Below, one piece after another: positions 25,187 through 34,480 of a stretch of DNA of 62,441 bases. This DNA comes from Gammaproteobacteria bacterium TMED1. GTDB lineage: Bacteria; Pseudomonadota; Gammaproteobacteria; Pseudomonadales; Azotimanducaceae. The position numbers and the translations under genes were made by a program. Location of the stretch: NCBI GenBank assembly GCA_002167855.2, contig NHBG02000001.1, positions 3,078 to 65,518 on the forward strand. Reading direction: 5' to 3'. Each line of letters opens with the position of its first letter. The first letter of the stretch is position 1. The notes under the pieces are model-generated. The model was given only the letters and a program-made list of their open reading frames with translations. It was not told the origin of the DNA and ran no database searches.

Positions 25187-25876
25187 ATGGGCTTTGTCGT
25201 TGACCCCCCTGAAATAATAAGTCTGCCTGTCAAAGGTGGTGGTAGTTTCCCTGTAAACAATATTTATTGTGTGGGGAGAAACTACGCAGCTCACGCCGTA
25301 GAGATGGGTAGTGATCCTAATCAAGAACCCCCATTTTTCTTTATGAAGCCGGGGTATGCCGTGCTAAACTCTGGTAGTGAAATGGAATATCCTTCTGAGT
25401 CCTCTAAAGTCCATCACGAGCTGGAACTTATAGTTGCCCTTTCAAGTGGGGGGAGAAACATTGCGGTTGAAAAGGCCACGGATCTTGTATTCGGCTATGG
25501 TGTGGGTATTGATATGACTAGGCGCGATTTGCAATCAACAGCTAAGGACAGAGGTTGGCCTTGGGAGGCAGGCAAGGTTTTTAAGCATGCAGCCCCATGC
25601 TCAGAAATAGTCCCGATAACTGAAATCGGCGAGCTTAATGAAGCTTCGATCTCCCTAAGTGTTAATGGCGAGATTAAACAGAAAGGTAATGTCAATCAGA
25701 TGATTTGGAAAGTGCCCCAAATTATTTCTCGACTATCGAAGCTGTTCGGCCTTCATCCTGGTGATCTTCTATTTACCGGCACTCCAGAAGGAGTTGGTCC
25801 GATAAACGTTGGTGATCGAATAGCTGCAAATCTCGGGAGCGTTACTACGCTAGAAGTATCTGTGATCTCGATATGA
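25187..25876 (+). CDS. Fumarylacetoacetate hydrolase (FAH)-family protein
   Basis: A 229-residue single-domain FAH-fold enzyme like YcgM or acylpyruvate hydrolases, which cleave C-C bonds in beta-diketo acids or decarboxylate oxaloacetate-type compounds. Motifs: Y-C-V-G-R-N-Y-A-A-H, P-F-F-F-M-K-P, the metal-binding H-H-E-L-E-L-I-V (Glu-x-Glu), G-Y-G-V-G-I-D-M-T-R-R-D-L-Q with the third acidic ligand, and G-D-L-L-F-T-G-T-P-E-G-V-G-P near the end. A good ribosome site (GGAG) precedes ATG 25187. The SYLF gene starts within its stop codon. Confidence 0.92.
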   Translation: MGFVVDPPEIISLPVKGGGSFPVNNIYCVGRNYAAHAVEMGSDPNQEPPFFFMKPGYAVLNSGSEMEYPSESSKVHHELELIVALSSGGRNIAVEKATDLVFGYGVGIDMTRRDLQSTAKDRGWPWEAGKVFKHAAPCSEIVPITEIGELNEASISLSVNGEIKQKGNVNQMIWKVPQIISRLSKLFGLHPGDLLFTGTPEGVGPINVGDRIAANLGSVTTLEVSVISI

Positions 25877-26469
25877 AAAAGCAAAATATTATTTTTAGGA
25901 CCGCCTTTATCAAAGTACTTTATATCCTATGCCTTTTTCTGATTACCCCGGTCTTTGCTGCTGCTGATCCCTACAATAGTACAATTGATCTATTTGAGTC
26001 TTCTCCTAATGTTAAGCCCTTTTTTGAGGAGTCTTATGCGTTCGCTGTCTTTCCAAGTATTAGTCAGGGTGGCTTTGGGCTTGGTGGTGCCTATGGAGAG
26101 GGTAAGGTTTATGTCGATAACCGTGTGGTTGGTGCAATCACTTTAAGCGAGATGTCTTTTGGTTTTCAGATCGGGGGACAGATATTTAGTGAAATTATCT
26201 TTTTGCAGGATGAGAGAGCATTTGACGAATTTACGCAAGGAACTTACGAGTTTTCTGCTGATGCCTCCGCAGTAGCTATTGCCGTCGGTGTTCAGGCTCA
26301 GACTGGAACCGTAGGAGATACCGCAGGTGCAAGCAGAGGGGCTTCTCTGGGTGGGCACCTAGAAACTAATTATAATCGGGGAACTGCAATCTTTATTCAT
26401 TCTTTGGGAGGTTTAATGTTAGAGGTTGCTGTCGCTGGTCAGAAATTTAAGTTTCAGCCTCTCGACTAG
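25873..26469 (+). CDS. SYLF (Ysc84)-domain lipid-binding exported protein
   Basis: A 198-residue protein with a signal peptide (about 1-32, ending V-F-A-A-A). The mature region is an SYLF/DUF500 domain: Y-A-F-A-V-F-P-S-I-S-Q-G-G-F-G-L-G-G-A-Y-G-E-G-x-V-Y, then F-G-F-Q-I-G-G-Q-I-F-S-E-I-I-F. In eukaryotes this domain binds phosphoinositides; bacterial members are periplasmic and functionally obscure. The gene overlaps the FAH-family gene by 4 nt, and its stop is about 40 bp from that of convergent rdgC. Confidence 0.88.
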   Translation: MKKQNIIFRTAFIKVLYILCLFLITPVFAAADPYNSTIDLFESSPNVKPFFEESYAFAVFPSISQGGFGLGGAYGEGKVYVDNRVVGAITLSEMSFGFQIGGQIFSEIIFLQDERAFDEFTQGTYEFSADASAVAIAVGVQAQTGTVGDTAGASRGASLGGHLETNYNRGTAIFIHSLGGLMLEVAVAGQKFKFQPLD

Positions 26470-26510
26470 CGCAGTCTATATGGTTGCGGAAGCCTGAAAG
26501 GCGACTACCC

Positions 26511-27398
26511 TCAGTTTTTTAGGGTTTCTCCGCCTAATGCCCTAATCAATTCTGGTATAAATCCTGACAGGGTTAAGGCGGTCTCGGCGAGCGCCATATC
26601 AAACTGAGACTCGGGATCTTCTTCCCTATTCTCTCTGTTTCCCATCCTTAGCTGCCTCAAAACCAGATTGGTATCAACAGTTGCTTGTAATTGACCATGC
26701 CAAATAAGACCAATCTTGGTACAGATTTTGCCCGATTCTATATGGTTCCTAATCTCTGTTGCAGACAGGTCCTGATGCCTACATGTGACTGTAGCACCAT
26801 TTTCGATATCTTTTAGGTCGCATTGATCACCGAGGACAATATTTTCTGGAAGATTCCGGGTTAGCAGCCATTGCGTAAAATATTTACTTGGATTCTCTTT
26901 CAATTGGGGAGGTACAACAAGTAATGACCCCAGTGAATCACGTAGGCAATTGATAAACAGCTCAGCATCAGAAGAGTGCGGAGTATTTATTATCAGGAAT
27001 GAATCGACCGGCGATATATAGCCTATTATTTCTTTTGACTTTGGGAGAGCCCTGGGTAGCAAATCGATTGTAGCTTCTTCTTTTATCCTTTGTTTTTCAC
27101 TATTACTTAAAGTCCCACGCTCCAATGATTTTCGGTGTTCTATTTTTTCTAACACCAAATCATTTATAGCGCTCAGGGGAATAACTTTCTCCTCACGTTT
27201 CCCGTTCATAAGGTATCGACCGTCGACCTCGAGAACTAAAGGCCCCTCATTACCTTTAAGAGGCCTCCAACCGAAACTTGATCCCCTGATACCGCTAGTA
27301 GGAACAAATTTTTGGTCTTGTATTTTCGGTAGAAGTTGCTCTATCGACAAAGTGAAATCTTTGACTAGGCGATATACGAATGCATTTTTAAATAGCAT
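26511..27398 (-). CDS. rdgC: Recombination-associated protein RdgC
   Basis: RdgC is a ring-shaped DNA-binding protein that modulates RecA-dependent recombination. The 295-residue product starts M-L-F-K-N-A-F-V-Y-R-L and contains F-V-P-T-S-G-I-R-G-S-S-F-G-W-x-P-L, both family hallmarks, and ends with a typical S-G-F-I-P-E-L-I region. The frame extends 13 codons upstream to 27437, but ATG at 27398 matches known starts. The gene is divergent from the ccm operon and lies alone on the minus strand. Confidence 0.95.
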   Translation of the reverse strand: MLFKNAFVYRLVKDFTLSIEQLLPKIQDQKFVPTSGIRGSSFGWRPLKGNEGPLVLEVDGRYLMNGKREEKVIPLSAINDLVLEKIEHRKSLERGTLSNSEKQRIKEEATIDLLPRALPKSKEIIGYISPVDSFLIINTPHSSDAELFINCLRDSLGSLLVVPPQLKENPSKYFTQWLLTRNLPENIVLGDQCDLKDIENGATVTCRHQDLSATEIRNHIESGKICTKIGLIWHGQLQATVDTNLVLRQLRMGNRENREEDPESQFDMALAETALTLSGFIPELIRALGGETLKN

Positions 27399-27489
27399 GG
27401 TAGTAAAGTTAAGTAGGAAACACTCAAGATTATACATGTTTGCTCAGGTCTGAGTCGGTATAATATGCTTTCACGTGTGGGACTTATGT

Positions 27490-28071
27490 ATGCTTCAGGT
27501 CAATAATCTGAGTTGCGAACGGGCGAATCGAGAATTGTTTCGGAATCTATCGTTTGAGGTGAGCCGAGGCGTTGCTTTGAGGATTCATGGACTAAACGGC
27601 TCTGGAAAAACAACTTTATTACGTATCCTAGCGGGACTATATCAAGAGTTCGAGGGCGATGTAGACTGGGGAGAAGAGCATTATCCTCTGTATATTGGCC
27701 ATCGCAGGGGTTTGAAAGCCCTGATGTCTGCGCGGGAAAATCTCTTTTGGTCGGCTGCTATTAACGGACAGAAAACAAAACTCTCGGAAGTCGATGAAGC
27801 CTTGCGTCAAGTCTCTATGGGGGGGTACGTCGATATTGCTTGTGGATCAATGTCAGAAGGACAATGCGGCCGGGTCAGTCTGGCTAGACTATTCTTGTTA
27901 CATAATCCGGTATGGATACTAGATGAGCCATTTAATGCAATTGACTCTACTGGAGTTCAATGTTTGGTTGAAAGAATTAACAAACATCTGTCTTCAGGTG
28001 GCATTTTAGTGCTCTCTTCACACGTGGAAGTGCCTCTAACAAATTTACAAGAGCTCGAGCTCCGCTATTGA
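27490..28071 (+). CDS. ccmA: Heme exporter ATP-binding protein CcmA
   Basis: The ATPase of the CcmABCD complex, which releases holo-CcmE during System I cytochrome c maturation. Walker A is G-L-N-G-S-G-K-T-T, the ABC signature is degenerate (S-M-S-E-G-Q-C-G-R-V), and Walker B is W-I-L-D-E-P-F. ATG at 27490 starts close to the first strand and is preferred to the GTG at 27475. It is the first gene of ccmABCDEFGHI; a TATAAT at about 27461 could be the -10 of the operon. ccmB begins inside its stop codon. Confidence 0.95.
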   Translation: MLQVNNLSCERANRELFRNLSFEVSRGVALRIHGLNGSGKTTLLRILAGLYQEFEGDVDWGEEHYPLYIGHRRGLKALMSARENLFWSAAINGQKTKLSEVDEALRQVSMGGYVDIACGSMSEGQCGRVSLARLFLLHNPVWILDEPFNAIDSTGVQCLVERINKHLSSGGILVLSSHVEVPLTNLQELELRY

Positions 28072-28736
28072 GGATAATTTTACTGACTGTTAAGCGTGAT
28101 CTACTTTTATATTTTCGCAAGCCGGGAGATATATTTAATCCGCTTGCATTTTCCCTATTGGTTATCAGTTTATTTCCTCTCGGAGTAGGCCCCTCAGCGG
28201 ACATCTTAGGTGAGATCTCTGCAGGCATTATTTGGGTTGCTGCATTACTGACAACGCTTTTTTCGATAGATTTGATGTTTAAGGAAGATTATGAAGATGG
28301 CACACTAGAGCAGATGATTCTGGGTAGGGAGCCCCTGCTGCTTGTGGTTTATGGAAAAATTATTGCGCAATGGCTCGTAGGTGGATTAGTGATTACTCTT
28401 TTGAGCCCCCTATTGGGTATGATGTTTTATGTAAATACTGATGGAATCCTTGCTACGGTCCTTGCGCTAATGTTGGCAACGCCTACCATGACTTTAATTG
28501 GCTCAATTGGTGCGGCATTAACGCTAGGTCTGAACAAGGGTGGGGTACTCATTGCTATACTGATTTTACCACTTTATCTACCGGTACTAATTCTTGGTGT
28601 AGCGATGATAGATACCGCAACAGCAGGAGATAATTATGCAGGGCACGTCCTTTGGTTGGCCGCTATCCTTGCTATTAGCATTGGTTTTGCGCCGCTCGCT
28701 ACGGAGCAGGGTATTCGCATCTCCTTAAGCGAATGA
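28068..28736 (+). CDS. ccmB: Heme exporter membrane protein CcmB
   Basis: A 222-residue inner-membrane protein with six hydrophobic helices. The family pattern is clear: D-L-M-F-K-E-D-Y-E-D-G-T-L-E-Q-M, then S-P-L-L-G, and P-L-Y-L-P-V-L-I-L-G near the end. It forms the ABC transporter membrane component with CcmA and CcmC. The start is TTG overlapping the ccmA stop by 4 nt, so translational coupling is likely. Confidence 0.95.
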   Translation: MRIILLTVKRDLLLYFRKPGDIFNPLAFSLLVISLFPLGVGPSADILGEISAGIIWVAALLTTLFSIDLMFKEDYEDGTLEQMILGREPLLLVVYGKIIAQWLVGGLVITLLSPLLGMMFYVNTDGILATVLALMLATPTMTLIGSIGAALTLGLNKGGVLIAILILPLYLPVLILGVAMIDTATAGDNYAGHVLWLAAILAISIGFAPLATEQGIRISLSE

Positions 28737-29524
28737 AGCGTATGGTAAACAGAAAACAGAAAACAGAACCAGGAGGATGTGCGCTAAAAATGGGGAACTT
28801 TTTCCATAGACTTGGATCGCCCCGACCCTTTTATGAGCTTAGCGGGGTCGTGTTACCAGTCGCTGGTGTTTTAACCCTAATTTCGCTAGTCGTAGGATCT
28901 ATTTGGGCGTTAGGTTTTGCCCCTCCTGACTATCAGCAAGGAGAGTCTGTCAGGATCATGTATATACACGTACCTTCTGCAATCGTAGCCCAATCAAGTT
29001 ATATGATGATGGGCATTGCTGGTGTGATATTCCTTATTTGGCGAATAAAAATCGCAGATATAGCACTTCAATGTGCTGCTCCAATTGGGGCCAGTCTTAC
29101 CTTTCTCGCACTAGTGACTGGCGCCATTTGGGGTAAGCCCACATGGGGTGCGTGGTGGGTTTGGGATGCTCGGTTGACGTCAACTCTTGTGCTATTCTTT
29201 CTCTTCATTGGGGTGATCGTGCTGCGTTCTGCGAAGGATGGCAGTGAGGCTGTTGGAAGGGCTACTGCTATGCTTGCGGTAGTAGGTCTCGTTAATTTGC
29301 CAATCATAAAATTCTCCGTGGATTGGTGGTTCACCCTGCATCAACCCTCTAGCTTCTCGCTTACCGAGAGTCCAAGTATGCCGGCGGAGATGTGGTTGCC
29401 CCTACTAGTTATGGTGATTGGATTTTATCTGTTCTTTTTCTTTACATGGATGTACAGAGTGAGAACGGAAATTTTGAAGCGAGAGCATCGAAGTCAATGG
29501 GTAAGATCTATTGATGATGTTTGA
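28733..29524 (+). CDS. ccmC: Heme-handling membrane protein CcmC
   Basis: Member of the HemeHandling (CcmC/CcmF/CcsA) family that loads heme onto CcmE. The tryptophan-rich periplasmic loop is present as W-G-A-W-W-V-W-D-A-R-L-T-S, flanked by conserved histidines (Y-I-H-V-P and the later L-H-Q-P). About six membrane helices are visible. The first ATG (28733) overlaps ccmB. ATG at 28790, downstream of AGGAGG, would remove 19 polar residues and fits known CcmC N-termini (G-N-F-F-H-R-L-G-S-P). Confidence 0.95.
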   Translation: MKRMVNRKQKTEPGGCALKMGNFFHRLGSPRPFYELSGVVLPVAGVLTLISLVVGSIWALGFAPPDYQQGESVRIMYIHVPSAIVAQSSYMMMGIAGVIFLIWRIKIADIALQCAAPIGASLTFLALVTGAIWGKPTWGAWWVWDARLTSTLVLFFLFIGVIVLRSAKDGSEAVGRATAMLAVVGLVNLPIIKFSVDWWFTLHQPSSFSLTESPSMPAEMWLPLLVMVIGFYLFFFFTWMYRVRTEILKREHRSQWVRSIDDV

Positions 29525-29690
29525 AAATTTCACTGATTTTGGCCTGATGGGAGGACATGGACCCTATGTTTGGGGAGCGTACGGGTGCGCGCTATTGATA
29601 ATTGGTTTTAATCTTATTTCGGCGGTAGCACATCGGCGCAAAGTAATCGAACTGAATCGAAAGAGAAAATCGCAGGGGTGCGATTCGTGA
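29517..29690 (+). CDS. ccmD: Heme exporter small subunit CcmD
   Basis: A 57-residue single-pass membrane protein. It overlaps the ccmC end by 8 nt and the ccmE frame's upstream GTG. The sequence shows M-G-G-H-G-P-Y-V-W-G-A-Y before the membrane helix and a basic cytoplasmic tail (H-R-R-K...R-K-R-K), which is the CcmD pattern. CcmD stabilises the CcmABC complex and is needed to release holo-CcmE. Position between ccmC and ccmE supports the call. Confidence 0.93.
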   Translation: MFENFTDFGLMGGHGPYVWGAYGCALLIIGFNLISAVAHRRKVIELNRKRKSQGCDS

Positions 29691-29701
29691 AGTTGGGGAT
29701 C

Positions 29702-30145
29702 ATGAAACCTCATCGAAGGCGCAAGCTCTACTTCTTGCTTTTTCTATTGCTTAGTTCTGGAGGCGCTATTGCACTAACGTTGATGGCGCTCACTGAAAAC
29801 ATTAATCTCTTCTATTCGCCAGCGGAAATTGTTTCAGGCGTCGCACCAGTTAATAAGCGAATCCGTGCTGGAGGAATGGTGCTTGAGGACAGTATATTTA
29901 GATCTGAATCTGACCTGGAAGTGCGTTTCATTGTCACAGATCTCCAAGGTTCAGAATTTACGATCTTTTACACAGGGATACTTCCGGATCTGTTTCGAGA
30001 AGGGCAGGGGGTAGTTGCTCGTGGCGCTTTGAACGAGGACGGGGACTTTTTAGCTGAAGAGGTTCTCGCCAAGCACGACGAAAACTACATGCCACCCGAG
30101 GTTATGGATGTCATCGACCAGGCACACGGCGATTTGCAGAAATGA
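29702..30145 (+). CDS. ccmE: Periplasmic heme chaperone CcmE
   Basis: A membrane-anchored OB-fold protein that covalently binds heme and passes it to CcmF. An N-terminal basic stretch is followed by a membrane anchor (about 8-30). The C-terminal motif A-K-H-D-E-N-Y-M-P-P-E includes the heme-binding His125 and Tyr129. ATG at 29702 is preferred over an in-frame GTG at 29678. ccmF begins within its last codons (4-nt overlap). Confidence 0.95.
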   Translation: MKPHRRRKLYFLLFLLLSSGGAIALTLMALTENINLFYSPAEIVSGVAPVNKRIRAGGMVLEDSIFRSESDLEVRFIVTDLQGSEFTIFYTGILPDLFREGQGVVARGALNEDGDFLAEEVLAKHDENYMPPEVMDVIDQAHGDLQK

Positions 30146-32106
30146 TCACTGAGCTGGGGCACTTCAGCTTAATTCTTGCATTGGGGTTATCCCTTGTGCT
30201 GACCTTGCTTCCTGCTTGGGGTGTACAGACTGGCAATATAACTCTGATGCAGTGCGGAGATTCTATAGCCAAAGGACTATTTTTCTTCCTGCTCTTAGCA
30301 TTCCTTTCGCTCTGCTATGCATTTGTCGTGGATGATTTTTCAGTGAATTATGTGGCCAGCAACTCGAATTCTGCGCTACCCCCTTACTATAAGATATCTG
30401 CAGTTTGGGGCGCTCATGAAGGGTCCTTTTTATTATGGACGCTTGTACTGGGGGGCTGGACTTTTGCTGTAACGCTTTTTAGTCGTGACTTGAGCGTGGA
30501 TATGCGCGCACGAGTTTTATCGATTTTGGGATTTCTTGCGTTTGGTTTTACGCTCTTTTCGTTACTGACTTCAAACCCATTCGAAAGGTCTCTACCAGTT
30601 TTTCCTGGGGAAGGGAATGATCTGAATCCGCTGCTTCAAGATTTTGGTTTGATAGTCCATCCGCCCATGCTCTACATAGGTTACGTTGGGTTTGCGGTCC
30701 CGTTTGCATTAGCCATAGCAACTCTTTGGAGTGGTCGGCTAGACATGGCTTGGGCTCGATGGTCAAGGCCATGGACAAACGTCGCTTGGGCATTTTTGAC
30801 TGTAGGTATTACCCTCGGTAGTTGGTGGGCATATTATGAACTGGGATGGGGAGGATGGTGGTTCTGGGATGCTGTGGAGAACGCGTCATTTATGCCCTGG
30901 CTGGTTGGTACGGCGCTAATACACTCTTTAGCTTCTACAGAGAAGAGGGCGGTATTTAAGACATGGACTGTACTTCTAGCGATTTCTGCCTTTGCCCTAA
31001 GTCTTCTGGGCGGGTTTTTAGTTCGGTCGGGTGTCTTAACCTCTGTTCACGCCTTCGCCCAGGATCCTCAGAGAGGGATGTATATTCTCATTTTCTTGAT
31101 AATTGTTGTGGGAGGCTCCCTAGCTTTATACGCGGTAAGAGCTCAAGGGATAAAAAGTAATACGACCTTTAGTTGGAGCTCTAGAGAAGCTATGATTTTA
31201 GTAAATAACCTCTTGCTAGTGGTAGCCACAGCCGTTGTGCTGCTCGGCACGCTATACCCTCTTGCTTATGAGGCGGTTAGTGGTGGTAAAAAGCTTTCTG
31301 TTGGTCCACCCTACTTCAATGCTGTTTTCGTTCCAGTAATGGTAGTTCTTTTTGTCTTTATGGCTTTAAGTCAGAGATCTCGTTGGAAGGATACAACACT
31401 GGACGTTTTGCTCAAAAGACAGGGATTTTATGTAATTGGATCCATGGGTACGGCAGCCCTATTAATGTTTACCCTAGCAACATTTAAAAGCTACGTTTTG
31501 CTTATCAGTACTATTGCCTTTTGGATATTTGCCAACTTGTTGGAAAATGTTCTCCAGCGATTCAAAAGAAGGCGTTGGGAGTGGGGTTCTATGTTCGCCC
31601 AGCCTTTGAGCTATTACGGAATGCTCCTTGGTCATCTAGGGATGGTTGTTATGATGATTGGTATATGCTGTACCGTTTATTATAGTGTCGAGAGAGACTT
31701 GCGAATGGCTCCAGGAGATGAGCTAGAACTAGCGGGATACCAGTTCAAATTTGTTGAAATCCGACAGATTAATGGGCCTAACTTCATATCCGATCAAGCA
31801 GAGATAAGTGTCACCCGTAATGGACAAGACGTCATTTCTCTATTTCCAGAGAAACGTTTGTATAGTGCACGAGGGAGCGTTATGACTGAAGCCGATATTG
31901 ATCCTGGGTTGTTCCGTGATTTATATGTTGCTCTGGGCGAGCCGCTTACTCAATCCGCATGGGGTGTGCGAATACAGATTAAACCCTTCGTGAGATGGAT
32001 TTGGATCGGGGGTTTGTTGTCAGCATTAGGCGGTATACTTGCGGTCGGTGATAAGCGTTACCGAAGGTCGAGAAGGAAAGACTCCTCAAACTTTCTCAAA
32101 ATCTAG
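30142..32106 (+). CDS. ccmF: Heme lyase subunit CcmF
   Basis: A large polytopic membrane protein of 654 residues that ligates heme to apocytochrome c with CcmH/CcmI. The W-W-D motif is in G-G-W-W-F-W-D-A-V-E-N-A-S-F-M-P-W-L, with heme-ligand histidines nearby (V-W-G-A-H-E-G-S, V-H-P-P-M-L-Y). A large C-terminal periplasmic domain follows (E-L-E-L-A-G-Y and P-E-K-R-L-Y). Length and order agree with gammaproteobacterial CcmF. Confidence 0.96.
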   Translation: MITELGHFSLILALGLSLVLTLLPAWGVQTGNITLMQCGDSIAKGLFFFLLLAFLSLCYAFVVDDFSVNYVASNSNSALPPYYKISAVWGAHEGSFLLWTLVLGGWTFAVTLFSRDLSVDMRARVLSILGFLAFGFTLFSLLTSNPFERSLPVFPGEGNDLNPLLQDFGLIVHPPMLYIGYVGFAVPFALAIATLWSGRLDMAWARWSRPWTNVAWAFLTVGITLGSWWAYYELGWGGWWFWDAVENASFMPWLVGTALIHSLASTEKRAVFKTWTVLLAISAFALSLLGGFLVRSGVLTSVHAFAQDPQRGMYILIFLIIVVGGSLALYAVRAQGIKSNTTFSWSSREAMILVNNLLLVVATAVVLLGTLYPLAYEAVSGGKKLSVGPPYFNAVFVPVMVVLFVFMALSQRSRWKDTTLDVLLKRQGFYVIGSMGTAALLMFTLATFKSYVLLISTIAFWIFANLLENVLQRFKRRRWEWGSMFAQPLSYYGMLLGHLGMVVMMIGICCTVYYSVERDLRMAPGDELELAGYQFKFVEIRQINGPNFISDQAEISVTRNGQDVISLFPEKRLYSARGSVMTEADIDPGLFRDLYVALGEPLTQSAWGVRIQIKPFVRWIWIGGLLSALGGILAVGDKRYRRSRRKDSSNFLKI

Positions 32107-32154
32107 ATGCACAAATAGAGCGGAAATAATGCAAGATTTTCTGGTTAATCGCCT

Positions 32155-32697
32155 GTGATTACAAATAAAAGCTTAATTATTCCGCTAGTTTTGTTTTCCT
32201 CTTTAGCGGTCCTGCTCTGGCGTAGTTTTTCTTTGGAAGATCCAAGTTTACTTCCTTCTCAGTTGCTGGATAAACCCTTTCCAGAATTTAATCTAGAGGA
32301 CTTGCACAGCAGCACCCGAATTCGGAATGCCGATGACTTACTAGGGGACGTTTCTTTAGTGAATGTTTGGGCCACCTGGTGTGTTAATTGCCTTATTGAA
32401 CATCCTGTGCTTACTAGAATAGCCCAAGGTGGGGTTGGCATTGTTGGTATAAATTATAACGATGATCTGAAAAAAGCGCTCGTATGGTTGGATCAGTATG
32501 GAGACCCTTATACATTTCATATTCGAGATAATAAAGGCACTTTGGCGATTGATTTAGGCGTCTACGGGGCCCCTGAAACTTTCATTGTCGATGAGTCTGG
32601 TACTGTTCGATACCGTCATATTGGTGTGGTTACCGAAGAGGTGTGGATGGAAAAACTCCTTCCGGTTATCAACCTTTTGAGAGGTAACTCTGCATGA
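32155..32697 (+). CDS. ccmG: Periplasmic thiol:disulfide oxidoreductase CcmG/DsbE
   Basis: A membrane-anchored thioredoxin-fold protein of 180 residues that reduces apocytochrome c or CcmH cysteines before heme attachment. The active site is W-C-V-N-C (Cys76 and Cys79) in V-N-V-W-A-T-W-C. The family G-A-P-E-T-F-I-V-D cis-proline loop follows. GTG start at 32155, 48 nt after ccmF; ccmH overlaps its end by 4 nt. Confidence 0.94.
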   Translation: MITNKSLIIPLVLFSSLAVLLWRSFSLEDPSLLPSQLLDKPFPEFNLEDLHSSTRIRNADDLLGDVSLVNVWATWCVNCLIEHPVLTRIAQGGVGIVGINYNDDLKKALVWLDQYGDPYTFHIRDNKGTLAIDLGVYGAPETFIVDESGTVRYRHIGVVTEEVWMEKLLPVINLLRGNSA

Positions 32698-33152
32698 GGA
32701 ACGTAACCTATGGGTGTATTTTTCTATTATTTATGCCAGTCGGAATGGCGTCTATTGATGCCCATGATTTTCCTGATGACGATATGCAACTTCGCCACCA
32801 AGCCTTGATCGCGGAATTGCGTTGTCCCCAGTGCCTTAATACCAACTTGGCGGGCTCAGATGCGATGATTGCCCGAGATTTAAGAAGGGAGGTACGTCGT
32901 CTTTTGTTGGATGGGAAATCAGATGAAGAAGTTTTATCCTTTATGTATGACCGGTATGGCGATTTTGTGCTTTATACCCCCCGAATCCATATTGGAACCA
33001 TACTCTTGTGGTTCGGCCCACTATTGTTCTTTTTAGCTGCCCTCGCAGTCTTCGTAGGTATCATCAAAAATCGAAGAGAGTCCACCCCAAAGGAGGTGGA
33101 TAGGGAAGAGTTGGCAGCAATCTTAAATGCTCACGCTAAGGAGTTAGATTAA
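32694..33152 (+). CDS. ccmH: Cytochrome c maturation thiol reductase CcmH (CcmL-type)
   Basis: A 152-residue membrane protein with a signal sequence, the R-C-P-Q-C motif (Cys44, Cys47) and a C-terminal membrane helix. It keeps the family segment R-R-L-L-L-D-G-K-S-D-E-E-V-L-S-F-M-Y-D-R-Y-G-D-F-V-L-Y. Together with CcmG it reduces the heme-binding CXXCH cysteines. The separate CcmI gene starts in its stop codon, the split arrangement found in Pseudomonas-type organisms rather than the fused E. coli CcmH. Confidence 0.94.
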   Translation: MRNVTYGCIFLLFMPVGMASIDAHDFPDDDMQLRHQALIAELRCPQCLNTNLAGSDAMIARDLRREVRRLLLDGKSDEEVLSFMYDRYGDFVLYTPRIHIGTILLWFGPLLFFLAALAVFVGIIKNRRESTPKEVDREELAAILNAHAKELD

Positions 33153-34360
33153 TGCTACTTTTCTGGTCTGGAGTGGCGATATTATGCATTTTGGCCATCG
33201 CTTTCATTATCTGGCCGTTGTATGCCCGCGGCCAAGTAAACGCTCTTAGCAGGAATAAACTGAATGTGGAGTTCTTCCATAATCGACTGGCCGAACTTGA
33301 AGATAGTCTAAAGCGAGAAGAAATTAGTGCGACCGAGTTCCAAGAGTTGGGAAAAGAGCTCCAGCTAGCATTGGTCTCTGATGCGGATACCGACCCGAAT
33401 TCGCGCTCCTTCGCATCTCGCCTTCCTTTTTTTGCAGCAGCAATAATTATAATCTCCAGCATTTTCATTTATGCGGATTTTGGATTTTCAATTGGTTCTT
33501 TAGACGATCTGTTGCTATCTAAGGAAATTCACCGAACAACACCGCATGATATCGCAGATATGCGAGGAACTTTGGAAAAGCTCGAGCATCGTTTGAAAGA
33601 AACGCCAGATAATCATGATTTACGCTTCCTTCTCGCCCGATCGTGGCAAGGTCTATCTGAATATAATAAGGCGGTAAGCGAGTTTCAATATTTAGCGGAA
33701 CGCTTTCCCTCAGACCCAGCTCTCGCTGTTCGTTTGGCAGGAGCGCTATTTTTATTAGATCTACAAACTTTTACTCCGCGTGTTCGGATCTCGATAAACA
33801 AAGCCTTGGAACTAGCTCCAAATAATGTTGAGATGCTTGAGTTGAGTGCCATTTATGCCTTTAGGCAGGGAGACTCGAATAAAGCTAATTCTCTGCTCCG
33901 GCAGGCTTTAGTCCATGCTGAAGGGCTTCGGGCTGACCTGATAAAGCAGGCATTAGCAGACTTATCTGATAGCAATAATGATCTGTATGAATTACCAAAG
34001 GCGTCGCCTGTTAATTTTCGTAGTCTAAAAATTCTTGTGGAAATTGGAGCAGAGATAGAAGTCGGCTCATCAGCTACTGTTTATGTTTATGCTCGACCGT
34101 ACGAGGGCGCACAAATCCCATTAGCACTTGAGAGATTGACCATTGGGCAATTACCAGCCTTAGTAACCTTAACTTCAGATCAGGTAATGATTGAAGGTAT
34201 GAGTTTAAATGATTTCGATTTAGTGCAGCTTGTTGCTAGGATCTCAGAAAACGGTGTTGCAAACGCATCACCCGAGGATTTTGAGGTCGTATCTGGTGGG
34301 ATTGACCTAAGAGAAGAACATTCAGTCTTCCATCTCACTATCCTGAATAGACGCGGTTAG
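33152..34360 (+). CDS. ccmI: Cytochrome c maturation TPR protein CcmI
   Basis: A 402-residue apocytochrome chaperone. Two N-terminal membrane helices flank a cytoplasmic coiled segment (N-R-L-A-E-L-E-D-S-L-K-R-E-E). TPR repeats follow in the periplasm (about 150-270, for example L-L-A-R-S-W-Q-G-L-S-E-Y-N-K-A-V). The C-terminal beta domain (about 285-400, S-A-T-V-Y-V-Y-A-R) matches longer CcmI proteins. It is the last gene of the ccm operon. Confidence 0.92.
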   Translation: MLLFWSGVAILCILAIAFIIWPLYARGQVNALSRNKLNVEFFHNRLAELEDSLKREEISATEFQELGKELQLALVSDADTDPNSRSFASRLPFFAAAIIIISSIFIYADFGFSIGSLDDLLLSKEIHRTTPHDIADMRGTLEKLEHRLKETPDNHDLRFLLARSWQGLSEYNKAVSEFQYLAERFPSDPALAVRLAGALFLLDLQTFTPRVRISINKALELAPNNVEMLELSAIYAFRQGDSNKANSLLRQALVHAEGLRADLIKQALADLSDSNNDLYELPKASPVNFRSLKILVEIGAEIEVGSSATVYVYARPYEGAQIPLALERLTIGQLPALVTLTSDQVMIEGMSLNDFDLVQLVARISENGVANASPEDFEVVSGGIDLREEHSVFHLTILNRRG

Positions 34361-34480
34361 ATAGCGTTTATCAAAATTATAAGCTTTGCATGGTGCATCA
34401 ATGCCCTTTTTAGAGTGACTTGTATCTTTGATTAACCGGATAAGTTAATGTCACGCCTTTAGGGGTGTTTTGGTTTGTTA

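Noticed and set aside
34451..34475. Terminator-like stem (CACGCC/GGGGTG) with following Ts after ccmI
   Set aside because: The stem has a mismatch and the T run is broken; it also abuts the next gene start, so I do not call it a terminator.
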